A stretch of DNA of 9,842 nt from an uncultured Alphaproteobacteria bacterium (GTDB taxonomy: Bacteria > Pseudomonadota > Alphaproteobacteria > UBA7985 > CAJQQZ01), in contig CAJQQJ010000026.1 in assembly GCA_905480445.1 (NCBI GenBank), positions 1-9,842 on the forward strand, in the 5' to 3' direction. The notes beneath the pieces were generated by a model. It was not told the origin of the DNA. It saw nothing but the letters and a program-made list of their open reading frames with translations, and searched no databases. This document shows positions 1 through 6,742 of this stretch, one piece after another. Position 1 is the first letter of the stretch, and each line of letters starts with the position of its first letter. The translations under genes were made by a program, and so were the position numbers.

Positions 1-687
1 GCCTTGGCTCAATTCAACAAGATGGTCGGCTTTTATGTTCGCATCTTTCGCATAGTCGAATGCTCCGTCATTGAAGATATGGCAGTTTTGATAGATCTCC
101 ACGAAAGCTGAGCCACGATGGAGCGCGGCGCGACGAAGGACTTCGCTTAAGTGTTTGGCGTTTGTGTCGACTGATCTCGCCACAAAAGTTGCTTTGCTAG
201 CCAAGGCGATTGAAAGGGGGTTCAAGGGCTCATGTGTGGTACCCTTTGGCGTTGATCCCGTAACAAGGCCTTGCGGAGAGGTGGGGGAGAACTGTCCTTT
301 TGTCAGACCGTAAATCTGGTTGTTGAACAACAGTACTTTTATGTTGACGTTTCGGCGCAGGGCATGGATCAGATGAGAGCCACCGATACTCAAACCATCT
401 CCGTCGCCGGTAACTACCCATATGTTTAGGTCTGGCCGCGTACGAGCAAGGCCCGTCGCAATCGCTGGTGCTCGCCCGTGGATACCATGAATGCCATAGG
501 TTTCGAGATAATAAGGAAACCGACTTGAGCAACCTATCCCTGAAATGAAGACCGTTTTTTCTGGCGGAATGCCGAGTGTGGGTAGCAATTTTTTCATTTG
601 CGCTAGGATCGCAAAGTCGCCGCAACCTGGGCACCAGCGAATTTCTTGATCACTTGCGAAATCGGTTGGTTTTTGTTGGGTGTTCAC
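1..687 (-). CDS. korB: 2-oxoacid:ferredoxin oxidoreductase, beta subunit (KorB-like), 3' end missing
   Basis: This is the thiamine-diphosphate (ThDP) binding subunit of a cytoplasmic 2-oxoacid:ferredoxin oxidoreductase, probably the 2-oxoglutarate type, which decarboxylates a 2-oxoacid to an acyl-CoA and reduces ferredoxin. Reading the minus strand from a GTG at 687 gives 229 open codons running off the left edge; KorB proteins are usually about 340 residues, so roughly the last third is missing. Visible motifs are WCPGCGD at residues 18-24 (cluster-binding cysteines), GIGCSSR at 50-56, HGRAPAIATG at 70-79, and the ThDP/Mg motif GDGDGLSIGG at 94-103 closed by the NNQIYGLTKGQ stretch at 123-132. 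The GTG lies four bases after the korA stop, with AGGAAAG in the end of korA as ribosome binding site, so the two are translated from one message. The family is clear; 2-oxoglutarate as substrate rests on overall resemblance to KorB. Confidence 0.93.
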   Translation of the reverse strand, partial: MNTQQKPTDFASDQEIRWCPGCGDFAILAQMKKLLPTLGIPPEKTVFISGIGCSSRFPYYLETYGIHGIHGRAPAIATGLARTRPDLNIWVVTGDGDGLSIGGSHLIHALRRNVNIKVLLFNNQIYGLTKGQFSPTSPQGLVTGSTPKGTTHEPLNPLSIALASKATFVARSVDTNAKHLSEVLRRAALHRGSAFVEIYQNCHIFNDGAFDYAKDANIKADHLVELSQG

Positions 688-691
688 CGGC

Positions 692-2542
692 TTATCTTTC
701 CTGCTTAACAAGTGAATCGATGCAAGTTTGAATGTCGCTAATTAAGAAAGGTTCACCACGTATTTTGTTGAGCCCTTTGATATCAAGCAGGTATTCGGCA
801 CGAAGGAGTTGTCGCAATTGACCTTTGTTTAGCTCTGCTGCGACGACGGTTTTGAAACGCTTTAGAATATCACCAACGTCACTGGGAAGAGGGTAGAGGT
901 GGCGGAGGTGTAAATGGGATACCGCCAGGCCATCGGTTTGCGCCTGTGTTACCGCTTCACGACAAGGCCCAAAGGTACCACCCCAACTGACGATCAACAA
1001 ATTTCCGCTATCTTGTCCAAAGACGCTAGATACGGGATAGAGCTTCTGTGCCTGTTCTACTTTGTGGGCCCGCAGATGCACCATTTTTTCATGATTGAGA
1101 GGGTCGTAGCTAATGTTTCCGGTGCCATCTTCTTTCTCAATCCCACCAATGCGGTGCGTGAGGCCTTGTGTTCCAGGCAGAGCCCAGGGACGGGCAAGCA
1201 GTTCGTCTCGTGAATAGGGCAAAAAGGTTTCGTCTTCAGAGATGGCCGTGGGATGTTCGACATCAATCGCTTCGATTGATGAGATATCTGGTATGTGCCA
1301 GGGTTCCGCGCCGTTGGCGGTGTAAGCATCGGACAAAACCATGACAGGCGTCATGAGCTTACAAGCCAATCGCCAGGCCTCGATTACCGTTTCAAAGCAA
1401 TCAGCCGGCCCGGAGGCTGCGAGTACTGGCAGAGGGGCTTCGCCATTTCTGCCCATAACGGCTTGAAACAAATCGGTTTGTTCGACCTTGGTTGGTAAGC
1501 CTGTGCTGGGTCCACCTCTTTGAACATTGACGATCAAAAGTGGCAGTTCAAGCATCACTGCATAACCGATAGCTTCTGTTTTTAAAGCTATGCCAGGTCC
1601 GCTGGAACCAGTTGCGCCCATGGCACCTCCAAATGATGCACCAATAGCTGCACAGATAGCCGCGATCTCGTCTTCTGCCTGGAAAGTCCTGGCGCCGCAA
1701 TCGAAGAGCCTGCTTACTTTGTGAAGAATGTCGCTGGCTGGCGTTATCGGGTAGGCACCATAAAACAGTTCTCTACCGCTGAGATGGGCCGCTGTAACCA
1801 GGCCGTAGGCTAAAGCTTCATTGCCAGTTACATTGCGATAGATTCCTGGTTGTGTTTTGGACGGTGGAATGTGGAAAGAGCGGGCTAGTGCTTCGGTTGT
1901 CTCTCCAAAGTTCCATCCTGATCGAAGTGCGGCTTCGTTTGCTGCTGCAACTTCTTCACTAAACTTCCCGCTTATGTAGTCCAAGGCTGGTTCAAGGCTT
2001 CGGCTATAGAGCCAAAAAAGAATTCCCATTGCGAAAAAATTTCGTGACCTTGTCGCAACCTTATGACTCACGCCAGCTTCCTTTGCCGCCAAGCGGGTCT
2101 GGGAAGTAACCGGGGCTTCAACCAGATTGAACTGGGCCAATGAACCATCGGTGAGTGGGTTTTGGTCTAGTTTGGCGGTTCTTAATCCTCTGTTATCAAA
2201 GGCATCAACATCGATGATAATTGTGCCGCCCGGTTTCAAATGTCTAAGGTTGGCGTCCAAAGCCGCGGGGTTCAAAGCAACTAATATGTCAATTTTGTCT
2301 CCCGGTGTTGAAACCTCTTTGGAAGCAATCTGGATTTGAAACCCGCTAACACCGGCGTTGGTTCCTTTTGGCGCCCGAATTTCAGCTGGATAATCTGGAA
2401 AGGTTGCTATGTCATTGCCCATTAGGGCCGACGACATGGCTGTTTGTGCGCCAAGTAGCTGGATGCCATCACCCGAATCGCCAGCGAATCTTATCACGAC
2501 TGATTCGGCATTTGTCGTATCTGCGGTTTGTGTGCTCACCAA
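692..2542 (-). CDS. korA: 2-oxoacid:ferredoxin oxidoreductase, fused gamma-alpha subunit (KorA-like)
   Basis: This is the large subunit of the same oxidoreductase, about 615 residues, the usual length for the fused form. Residues 15-205 are the gamma domain, with the opening glycine-rich motif FAGDSGDGIQLLG (19-31). Residues 238 onward form the pyrimidine-binding alpha domain with GNEALAYG (240-247), AYPITPASD (263-271), ATGSSGPG (310-317) and GGPSTGLPTKVEQTDL (343-358); the last is characteristic of 2-oxoglutarate-type KorA proteins. The C-terminal part is the transketolase-like domain II. Two starts are possible: TTG at 2542 or GTG at 2539. An AGG lies 7 bases before the first and 10 before the second, and GTG is the more usual codon. 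It is first in its transcript, ahead of korB, and diverges from the molybdenum hydroxylase across a 205-base control region. No ferredoxin or korC/korD gene is visible in the window. Family assignment is firm. Confidence 0.95.
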   Translation of the reverse strand: MVSTQTADTTNAESVVIRFAGDSGDGIQLLGAQTAMSSALMGNDIATFPDYPAEIRAPKGTNAGVSGFQIQIASKEVSTPGDKIDILVALNPAALDANLRHLKPGGTIIIDVDAFDNRGLRTAKLDQNPLTDGSLAQFNLVEAPVTSQTRLAAKEAGVSHKVATRSRNFFAMGILFWLYSRSLEPALDYISGKFSEEVAAANEAALRSGWNFGETTEALARSFHIPPSKTQPGIYRNVTGNEALAYGLVTAAHLSGRELFYGAYPITPASDILHKVSRLFDCGARTFQAEDEIAAICAAIGASFGGAMGATGSSGPGIALKTEAIGYAVMLELPLLIVNVQRGGPSTGLPTKVEQTDLFQAVMGRNGEAPLPVLAASGPADCFETVIEAWRLACKLMTPVMVLSDAYTANGAEPWHIPDISSIEAIDVEHPTAISEDETFLPYSRDELLARPWALPGTQGLTHRIGGIEKEDGTGNISYDPLNHEKMVHLRAHKVEQAQKLYPVSSVFGQDSGNLLIVSWGGTFGPCREAVTQAQTDGLAVSHLHLRHLYPLPSDVGDILKRFKTVVAAELNKGQLRQLLRAEYLLDIKGLNKIRGEPFLISDIQTCIDSLVKQER

Positions 2543-2573
2543 TTAACAACCTGTCTATCGCTTGCTTAAGCAT

Positions 2574-2595
2574 TAAGTAACTAAACTATTACTTA
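2574..2595. promoter_or_regulatory. operator-like palindrome, korA-proximal copy
   Basis: The sequence is TAAGTAA, eight bases, TTACTTA: a perfect 7-bp inverted repeat 22 bases long. It begins 34 bases upstream of the GTG of korA and lies 11 bases inside the TTGACC box used in that direction, so it would cover the -10 region. Length, symmetry and position are those of a TetR-type operator. A second copy with the same spacer length lies at 2700-2721. Binding by the regulator at 8625-9275 is inferred. Confidence 0.7.
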
Positions 2596-2612
2596 TTAAG
2601 TTTTCCGGTCAA
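2583..2612 (-). promoter_or_regulatory. candidate korAB promoter
   Basis: On the minus strand TTGACC (2612-2607) is a good -35 box. The -10 hexamer is not well defined: TAGTTT follows at an 18-base spacing and matches the consensus only partly. Whichever hexamer is used lies inside the palindrome at 2574-2595. The -35 assignment is supported by the mirrored TTGACT on the other side of the region; the -10 is uncertain. Confidence 0.45.
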
Positions 2613-2619
2613 GCGGTTT

Positions 2620-2634
2620 TTCACAAATAGTGAA
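2620..2634. promoter_or_regulatory. TTCAC-N5-GTGAA dyad, possible second regulator site
   Basis: This is a perfect 5-bp inverted repeat with a five-base AT spacer, in the middle of the divergent region and just upstream of the korA -35 box, where an activator would sit. It also fits the loose T-N11-A pattern of LysR-type sites, but such patterns are common by chance in AT-rich DNA. No LysR-type gene is visible in the window. Confidence 0.25.
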
Positions 2635-2681
2635 TTTAATAAAAAAAGTGAACTGAGCTGAGTTTTTGTTTCGATTCACCC

Positions 2682-2710
2682 TTGACTCTTCGTCGCTGAT
2701 AAGTAATCGT
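2682..2710 (+). promoter_or_regulatory. candidate promoter of the molybdenum hydroxylase-TRAP-tetR operon
   Basis: TTGACT at 2682-2687 is a strong -35 box. At a 16-17 base spacing the downstream hexamer would be TAATCG or AATCGT (2704-2710), both weak matches, and both inside the palindrome at 2700-2721. A weak -10 covered by an operator fits a repressed, inducible promoter. No other convincing promoter is seen before dctP, dctQ, dctM or tetR, so this one probably serves all five genes. Confidence 0.5.
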
Positions 2711-2721
2711 TTTATTACTAA
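2700..2721. promoter_or_regulatory. operator-like palindrome, hydroxylase-proximal copy
   Basis: The sequence is TAAGTAA, eight bases, TTACTAA, a 7-bp inverted repeat with one mismatch that extends inward by a further matched T-A pair. Compared with the reverse complement of the copy at 2574-2595 it agrees at 18 of 22 positions, including parts of the spacer (GTTT). It lies 12 bases after a TTGACT box and ends 26 bases before the GTG start of the hydroxylase gene, so a bound protein would block RNA polymerase. Confidence 0.7.
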
Positions 2722-2734
2722 TTCATGAAATGTT

Positions 2735-2739
2735 GAGAG
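2735..2739 (+). promoter_or_regulatory. ribosome binding site deciding the hydroxylase start
   Basis: GAGAG lies eight bases before the GTG at 2748. The longer in-frame alternative, ATG at 2730, has no purine-rich element upstream and begins only nine bases after the operator-like palindrome. The GTG at 2748 is therefore preferred. Confidence 0.6.
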
Positions 2740-2747
2740 TTCTGTTT

Positions 2748-5555
2748 GTGACAGTCGAAAACAATGCCCCCGTCGTACTGCAAGTAAATGGAAGCCCTGT
2801 TGAGGCTTCTTCAAACGGCGGCACCTTGTTGGATTTCATCCGAGAGGACCTGGACCTGACAGGCGCTAAAAAGGCCTGTGACAACGGTGAGTGCGGCAGT
2901 TGCATTGTTTTGATGAATGGAAAGCCTACAAAGTCTTGTTTGTTGCCTGTTAGCAGAGCTGCTGGAAAGGACGTCCTAACAATAGAAGGACTAGCTCCTG
3001 AGGCGAGTGACATACAACCAAGCGATGACTATTCGGTCTTGCATCCAATTCAGCAAGCCTTCCTCGAGAAGGGAGCCACCCAGTGTGGTTTCTGTATTCC
3101 GGGCATGATTATGAAGACCCACAACCTGCTCAAAGCCAAGCCCGATCCAAGCAGGGAAGAAATTATAAAAAGCCTGTCCAAAAATCTCTGCCGCTGTACT
3201 GGTTATACTAAAATATTGGATGCCGTAGAATATGCAGCAGAACTGATCCGTGATGGTAAGAATGCGGACGGTCCAGAAAAAGAGGATGGTCACGCCGTTG
3301 GTGTGAGTGTTGCGCGATTAGACAGTCCAGGTACAGTGGTTGGACAGTCTATATATGCTGCAGACATGAAGATGGCAGGGATGCTGCACGGCAAACTCCT
3401 GCGCACCGAACATCATCACGCGCGTATTCTTTCCATTGATGTCAGCGAAGCTGAAGCTATGGAGGGTGTTGAGGCCGTTATTACAGCGGATGATATCCCT
3501 GGCACTCATTTTCTTCCTAACTGCCAGCCACAGGTTTATGTCTTTCCAACGGATCGTATTCGGTTCAAGGGCGAAGCACTGGCCGGTGTCGCTGCGATCT
3601 CCGAGGCTATTGCAGAAGAAGCGCTGAAGCGGATTAAGGTCGAAGTCGAAATTCTACCTCACGCCGTAGAAATTAAAGATGCGGTCGATCCAGCGGCAAC
3701 GCCGATGTACGATCATTCTCCACGGCTGTCGAACCCCGAAGAAGTTTCATGCGGTGATATTGAGACCGGCTTTGCCAAGGCAGATGTCATTATTGAAAAT
3801 GACTACACTGTGCCGGTGCGAGAGCATGCTCCCATGGAGCCGGAATCAGCCTTAGCTTATGAAAAAGATGGCAAACTGATCCTTCACACCGGGCTTTATC
3901 ATGCCTTTGTTCAGGGCACAGAATCCATATCGAATAACTTGGCAATGAACCAGGACGATGTTCGCATCATCTGCCCTGCAATGGGGGGGAATTTCGGCAC
4001 AAGAGGTGACACATTGATTGCTGTGACCGCCGGTATGATGACCAAGAAGACAGGTCGTCCAGTACGGATGGTCTTCTCGCGCGCAGAGTCTATCTTGGGT
4101 TCTTGCAAGGCCCCTTCAGTTGATATTCGCTACAAAACCGGTGCCACCAAAGACGGACGCATTGTTGCTGTAGACGTTGAAGTGCTTCACGGTGCTGGCG
4201 GCTGGGCTCCTTTTCTGATCGATCAAACCACAAAAGGGCTTGAGCTTTGTTACTATGAGACCCTAGGCGCCTTGCTGTCCCACGCGACAGGCCCTTACGA
4301 GATCGAAAACGTTCGCGCGCGTGCTTGGGATGTGTTGACCAATGGTCCGCGTTACGTGCCTCTACGGGGTACCAATGCAAACTACCTACCGCTCGCTTAT
4401 GAATCGCAAGTAGATCAAGTCGCGGATGCTTTGGGCCTCGACCCGCTAGATGTTAGGCTGATCAATGCAATGCGCCCAGGAGGGACAACTCATTTCGGCC
4501 AGAAGCTGACGGAAAGTGTTTCGATGGTCAAAGAGCTGGAGCTGTTAGAACCTCACTATAGGCAGGCTAAGGAGCGTTTGGTCGAACGACAGGCTCAAGC
4601 CCAAGCGCCTTGGCTTCCAGGCTTAGGGCTCGGGGCTGGCTGGCGAAACATTGGTTACCTCAACACGACAATCACCGCTGGTGCGGAGCTTGATGAAAAC
4701 GGCAAGATCCATGCAATGGCAGGAACGGTTGAGCAAGGGCAGGGACCGACTACGCAGTTTGCACAGATTACCGCCGATACCATTGGTGTCACGATGTCTG
4801 AGCTTCGTGTTACTTTGGGCGATACAGAGGCAGCACCTTATCCAGTGCCAACATTTAGCTCTGTCTCAACGGTCGGTACAGGAAAGGCTGTTCAGTTAGC
4901 TGGTGAAATTTTGCGAGAAAAACTCTTAGCAGCAGCGTCAGAACTGTTACAAACTGACCAAGCTCAGCTTTCTATTGAAAACAACTATGTTTTCGTCAAA
5001 GATAAGACAGAAAACAGGGTTACCTTGGTTGAAATTGCCAATTATTTCGCTGAGACAGGGCAGTCGAGCTTGTCTGAAAGTGAGATCAAGTGGGCGGGTG
5101 AGGCTCCGACCATTCTCTATGGTTATAACACCGGGCTTATGGAGTTGGATGTTAACACTGAGACAGGCCAGGTAAAACTCCTGAACCACGTCAACGTCTG
5201 CGATCCTGGAACGAGAATCAATCCTCAGGCAGTTGATGGTCAAATTGACGGAGCAATCGCTTTTGGCGTTGGCTTTGCCTTGACTGAAAGATTTCACCCG
5301 GACAATCCCGCAACATTGGCTGGATACGGTCTGCCGTCAACAAAAGATGTGCCACCAAAGGTGACAAGGCTTTATGTCGAAGACGCATTAGGGCGCGGGC
5401 CTTTTGGCGCGAAATCCATGGCAGAACACCCAGGCATCTCACCGATCCCAGCCATCATAAACGCTATTGCTAACGCCACGGGCGCTAGAGTGAAAGATAT
5501 CCCAGCCACGCCAGAAAGAGTGAAGGCTGCCTTAACCAAGATTGCCGCAGAATAG
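2748..5555 (+). CDS. molybdenum hydroxylase: [2Fe-2S] subunit fused to molybdopterin-binding large subunit, no FAD domain
   Basis: This is a 935-residue single-chain member of the xanthine oxidase family. Residues 1-155 are the two-cluster iron-sulfur part: Cys44, 49, 52 and 64 form the plant-type cluster (CDNGECGSC), and Cys113, 116, 148 and 150 the second (CGFC and CRC). The rest is the molybdopterin-cytosine-dinucleotide domain: AMGGNFGTRGD (411-421), PLRGTNAN (538-545), EQGQG (662-666), SVSTVGTG (705-712) and GAKSMAEHPG near the end, with Glu893 aligning with the catalytic glutamate. The architecture and length match the Desulfovibrio aldehyde oxidoreductase (Mop) type, which lacks FAD. 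There is no separate CoxM/FAD gene here and no XdhC/CoxI maturation gene. The substrate is not recognisable: an aldehyde, N-heterocycle or other carbon centre is possible. No export signal is seen, so it is probably cytoplasmic. It is the first gene of the plus-strand operon, 59 bases before dctP. Confidence 0.9.
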   Translation: MTVENNAPVVLQVNGSPVEASSNGGTLLDFIREDLDLTGAKKACDNGECGSCIVLMNGKPTKSCLLPVSRAAGKDVLTIEGLAPEASDIQPSDDYSVLHPIQQAFLEKGATQCGFCIPGMIMKTHNLLKAKPDPSREEIIKSLSKNLCRCTGYTKILDAVEYAAELIRDGKNADGPEKEDGHAVGVSVARLDSPGTVVGQSIYAADMKMAGMLHGKLLRTEHHHARILSIDVSEAEAMEGVEAVITADDIPGTHFLPNCQPQVYVFPTDRIRFKGEALAGVAAISEAIAEEALKRIKVEVEILPHAVEIKDAVDPAATPMYDHSPRLSNPEEVSCGDIETGFAKADVIIENDYTVPVREHAPMEPESALAYEKDGKLILHTGLYHAFVQGTESISNNLAMNQDDVRIICPAMGGNFGTRGDTLIAVTAGMMTKKTGRPVRMVFSRAESILGSCKAPSVDIRYKTGATKDGRIVAVDVEVLHGAGGWAPFLIDQTTKGLELCYYETLGALLSHATGPYEIENVRARAWDVLTNGPRYVPLRGTNANYLPLAYESQVDQVADALGLDPLDVRLINAMRPGGTTHFGQKLTESVSMVKELELLEPHYRQAKERLVERQAQAQAPWLPGLGLGAGWRNIGYLNTTITAGAELDENGKIHAMAGTVEQGQGPTTQFAQITADTIGVTMSELRVTLGDTEAAPYPVPTFSSVSTVGTGKAVQLAGEILREKLLAAASELLQTDQAQLSIENNYVFVKDKTENRVTLVEIANYFAETGQSSLSESEIKWAGEAPTILYGYNTGLMELDVNTETGQVKLLNHVNVCDPGTRINPQAVDGQIDGAIAFGVGFALTERFHPDNPATLAGYGLPSTKDVPPKVTRLYVEDALGRGPFGAKSMAEHPGISPIPAIINAIANATGARVKDIPATPERVKAALTKIAAE

Positions 5556-5603
5556 CGACATACACAAGAAGACCTGCTTTTGGCGGGCCAATGATAACCT
5601 TAA

Positions 5604-5608
5604 GGGAG
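5604..5608 (+). promoter_or_regulatory. ribosome binding site deciding the dctP start
   Basis: GGGAG lies six bases before the ATG at 5615. An in-frame ATG at 5591 would place this element inside the gene and has no purine-rich element of its own. It would also add eight residues in front of an already complete signal peptide. Confidence 0.75.
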
Positions 5609-5614
5609 AAGACT

Positions 5615-6640
5615 ATGACTAAAGAGAGTAAACTGATGACGAAGGGCTTAAGCCGTCGTCAGGTACTGGCGACTGGCGCCGCCGCCGCTGGCGCTGCCTA
5701 TCTTGGTGGTAAAGCGCCTGCTTTCGCCGCTGGTAAGCACAAATTGCGCTATATCGCTTTCATCAACCGCAAAACTGTATGGGGCAAGCCATACGATTTC
5801 TTAGCTGACGAAGTTGATCGCCTATCCAACGGCGAGCTTGAGATCGAATATGCGGGCGGCTCTGACGTTATTGGCGGCTTTGATGCACCAGAAGCGGTTG
5901 CAAATGGTGTCTTTGATATGAGTCACTCTGCCAACTCCTATTTCGCTGGCGCAATGCCATCGTCAATTTCACTCGCGAGTGGTGATGCTTCTGCCGAAGA
6001 GCTGCATGCTTCGGGTGCGATCGAAGCTTACTCAGACATCTTAATGCAGCAACGTGGCGTGATGATGCTCGGTATGCCTCTTTCCGGTGTTGGATATGTG
6101 TTCCAGGTTCGTGGTGAGCCAAATGAGCTCTCCTACTTCAAGGGCAAAAAAATCCGCTCCATTCCTTTGTATGATCCAATTTTGCAAGCTTTGGGTGCGA
6201 CGCCAGTTACAACGTCACCTGCCGAAGCCTATACATCAATGGAACGTGGCGTGGTTGACGGTCTTGGGTGGCCAGATATCGGTCTGCTTGACTTCAAGTT
6301 CTACGAGCAAGCCAAGTTTATAATGATGCCTTCTTTCTATCAGTTGCGTACAGCGACGCTCATGAACCCCAATTCTTTCAATAATCTACCTGCAGAGCTG
6401 CAAGTTGTTCTGAAAGAGGCTTCTGCTTCGGCTGATGCGATTGGTGCAAAGTGGGCCAAAGAAAAGCGTGATGCTGAACATGCAGAAATGGCTGCTGCTG
6501 GCGTAGAATTTGTATCTTTGTCTGACGCCGAATCTCAACAGTTCATTGATCTGACCGAAGAGAAGCTTTGGGCTAAGATTAACGAACTTTCTCCAGCTGA
6601 TGGTGCGCGTTTGAAACCGCTTTTTGACGCCGCTGGATAA
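5615..6640 (+). CDS. dctP: TRAP transporter solute-binding protein (DctP family), Tat-exported
   Basis: This is the periplasmic receptor of a TRAP transporter, 341 residues. It captures a small ligand, generally a carboxylate in this family, and delivers it to the DctQM membrane complex. The N-terminus is a twin-arginine signal: LSRRQVLA (12-19), then an Ala/Gly-rich hydrophobic stretch and AFA|AG around residues 36-40 as likely cleavage site. The mature protein opens with KHKLRYIAF and shows the family pattern: KGKKIRSIP with Arg181 (the position that usually salt-bridges the ligand carboxylate), LGATPVTTSPAEAYTSMERGVVDG further on, and a helical C-terminal tail. The ligand cannot be predicted from motifs. 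It follows the hydroxylase by 59 bases with no promoter or terminator seen between them, and is followed by a strong terminator before dctQ, which suggests it is made in excess over the membrane parts. Confidence 0.93.
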   Translation: MTKESKLMTKGLSRRQVLATGAAAAGAAYLGGKAPAFAAGKHKLRYIAFINRKTVWGKPYDFLADEVDRLSNGELEIEYAGGSDVIGGFDAPEAVANGVFDMSHSANSYFAGAMPSSISLASGDASAEELHASGAIEAYSDILMQQRGVMMLGMPLSGVGYVFQVRGEPNELSYFKGKKIRSIPLYDPILQALGATPVTTSPAEAYTSMERGVVDGLGWPDIGLLDFKFYEQAKFIMMPSFYQLRTATLMNPNSFNNLPAELQVVLKEASASADAIGAKWAKEKRDAEHAEMAAAGVEFVSLSDAESQQFIDLTEEKLWAKINELSPADGARLKPLFDAAG

Positions 6641-6666
6641 GTTGTTCAAAAAGTTGAAGCTTTGAT

Positions 6667-6698
6667 AGGCGGTCTGATAACCTCAGGCCGCCTTTTTT
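6667..6698 (+). terminator. intrinsic terminator between dctP and dctQ
   Basis: An 11-bp stem (6667-6677 with 6683-6693, one G-U pair, otherwise perfect, GC-rich base) with a five-base loop is followed directly by six T residues ending at 6698. It starts 26 bases after the dctP stop. As dctQ, dctM and tetR have no obvious promoter of their own, it probably works as a partial terminator that lowers their expression relative to dctP. Confidence 0.88.
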
Positions 6699-6720
6699 CT
6701 CGTCAAAGCTCGTGACGAGA
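6698..6720 (+). promoter_or_regulatory. second hairpin directly after the terminator, upstream of dctQ
   Basis: This is a perfect 8-bp inverted repeat (TCTCGTCA with TGACGAGA) around a seven-base loop, beginning at the last T of the terminator tract and ending nine bases before the dctQ ribosome binding site. It has no T tract of its own, so it is not a second terminator. It might protect the 5' end of a processed dctQM message or tune dctQ translation; this is inferred from position. Confidence 0.55.
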
Positions 6721-6742
6721 CTTTCGACTGGGAGATGGAATT

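Larger units (their letters stand above)
2543..2747. promoter_or_regulatory. divergent control region between korA and the molybdenum hydroxylase operon
   Basis: This is a 205-base, AT-rich, non-coding stretch that must contain the start signals of both transcripts. It holds two near-identical palindromes, one close to each gene, a TTGAC box outside each palindrome, and a separate TTCAC-N5-GTGAA dyad in the middle, each entered separately. Short A and T tracts around 2640-2670 could bend the DNA. No open reading frame here has a believable ribosome binding site. Confidence 0.85.

Noticed and set aside
230..634. A 134-codon minus-strand frame
   Set aside because: It overlaps korB in a different frame, and korB there shows clear conserved motifs; the frame has a low-complexity Arg/Ser-rich translation typical of a shadow.
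2565..2577. CTTAA-GCA-TTAAG dyad beside the korA-proximal operator
   Set aside because: Short, AT-rich, partly overlaps the 22-bp palindrome and has no counterpart on the other side of the region.
2730..2747. ATG at 2730 as start of the hydroxylase
   Set aside because: No purine-rich element upstream; GAGAG eight bases before the GTG at 2748 fits better, and the extra residues add nothing seen in the iron-sulfur domain family.
5577..5592. TTGG-CGGG-CCAA dyad before dctP as a terminator
   Set aside because: Only four to five base pairs, a tiny loop and no T run; it is not a credible terminator.
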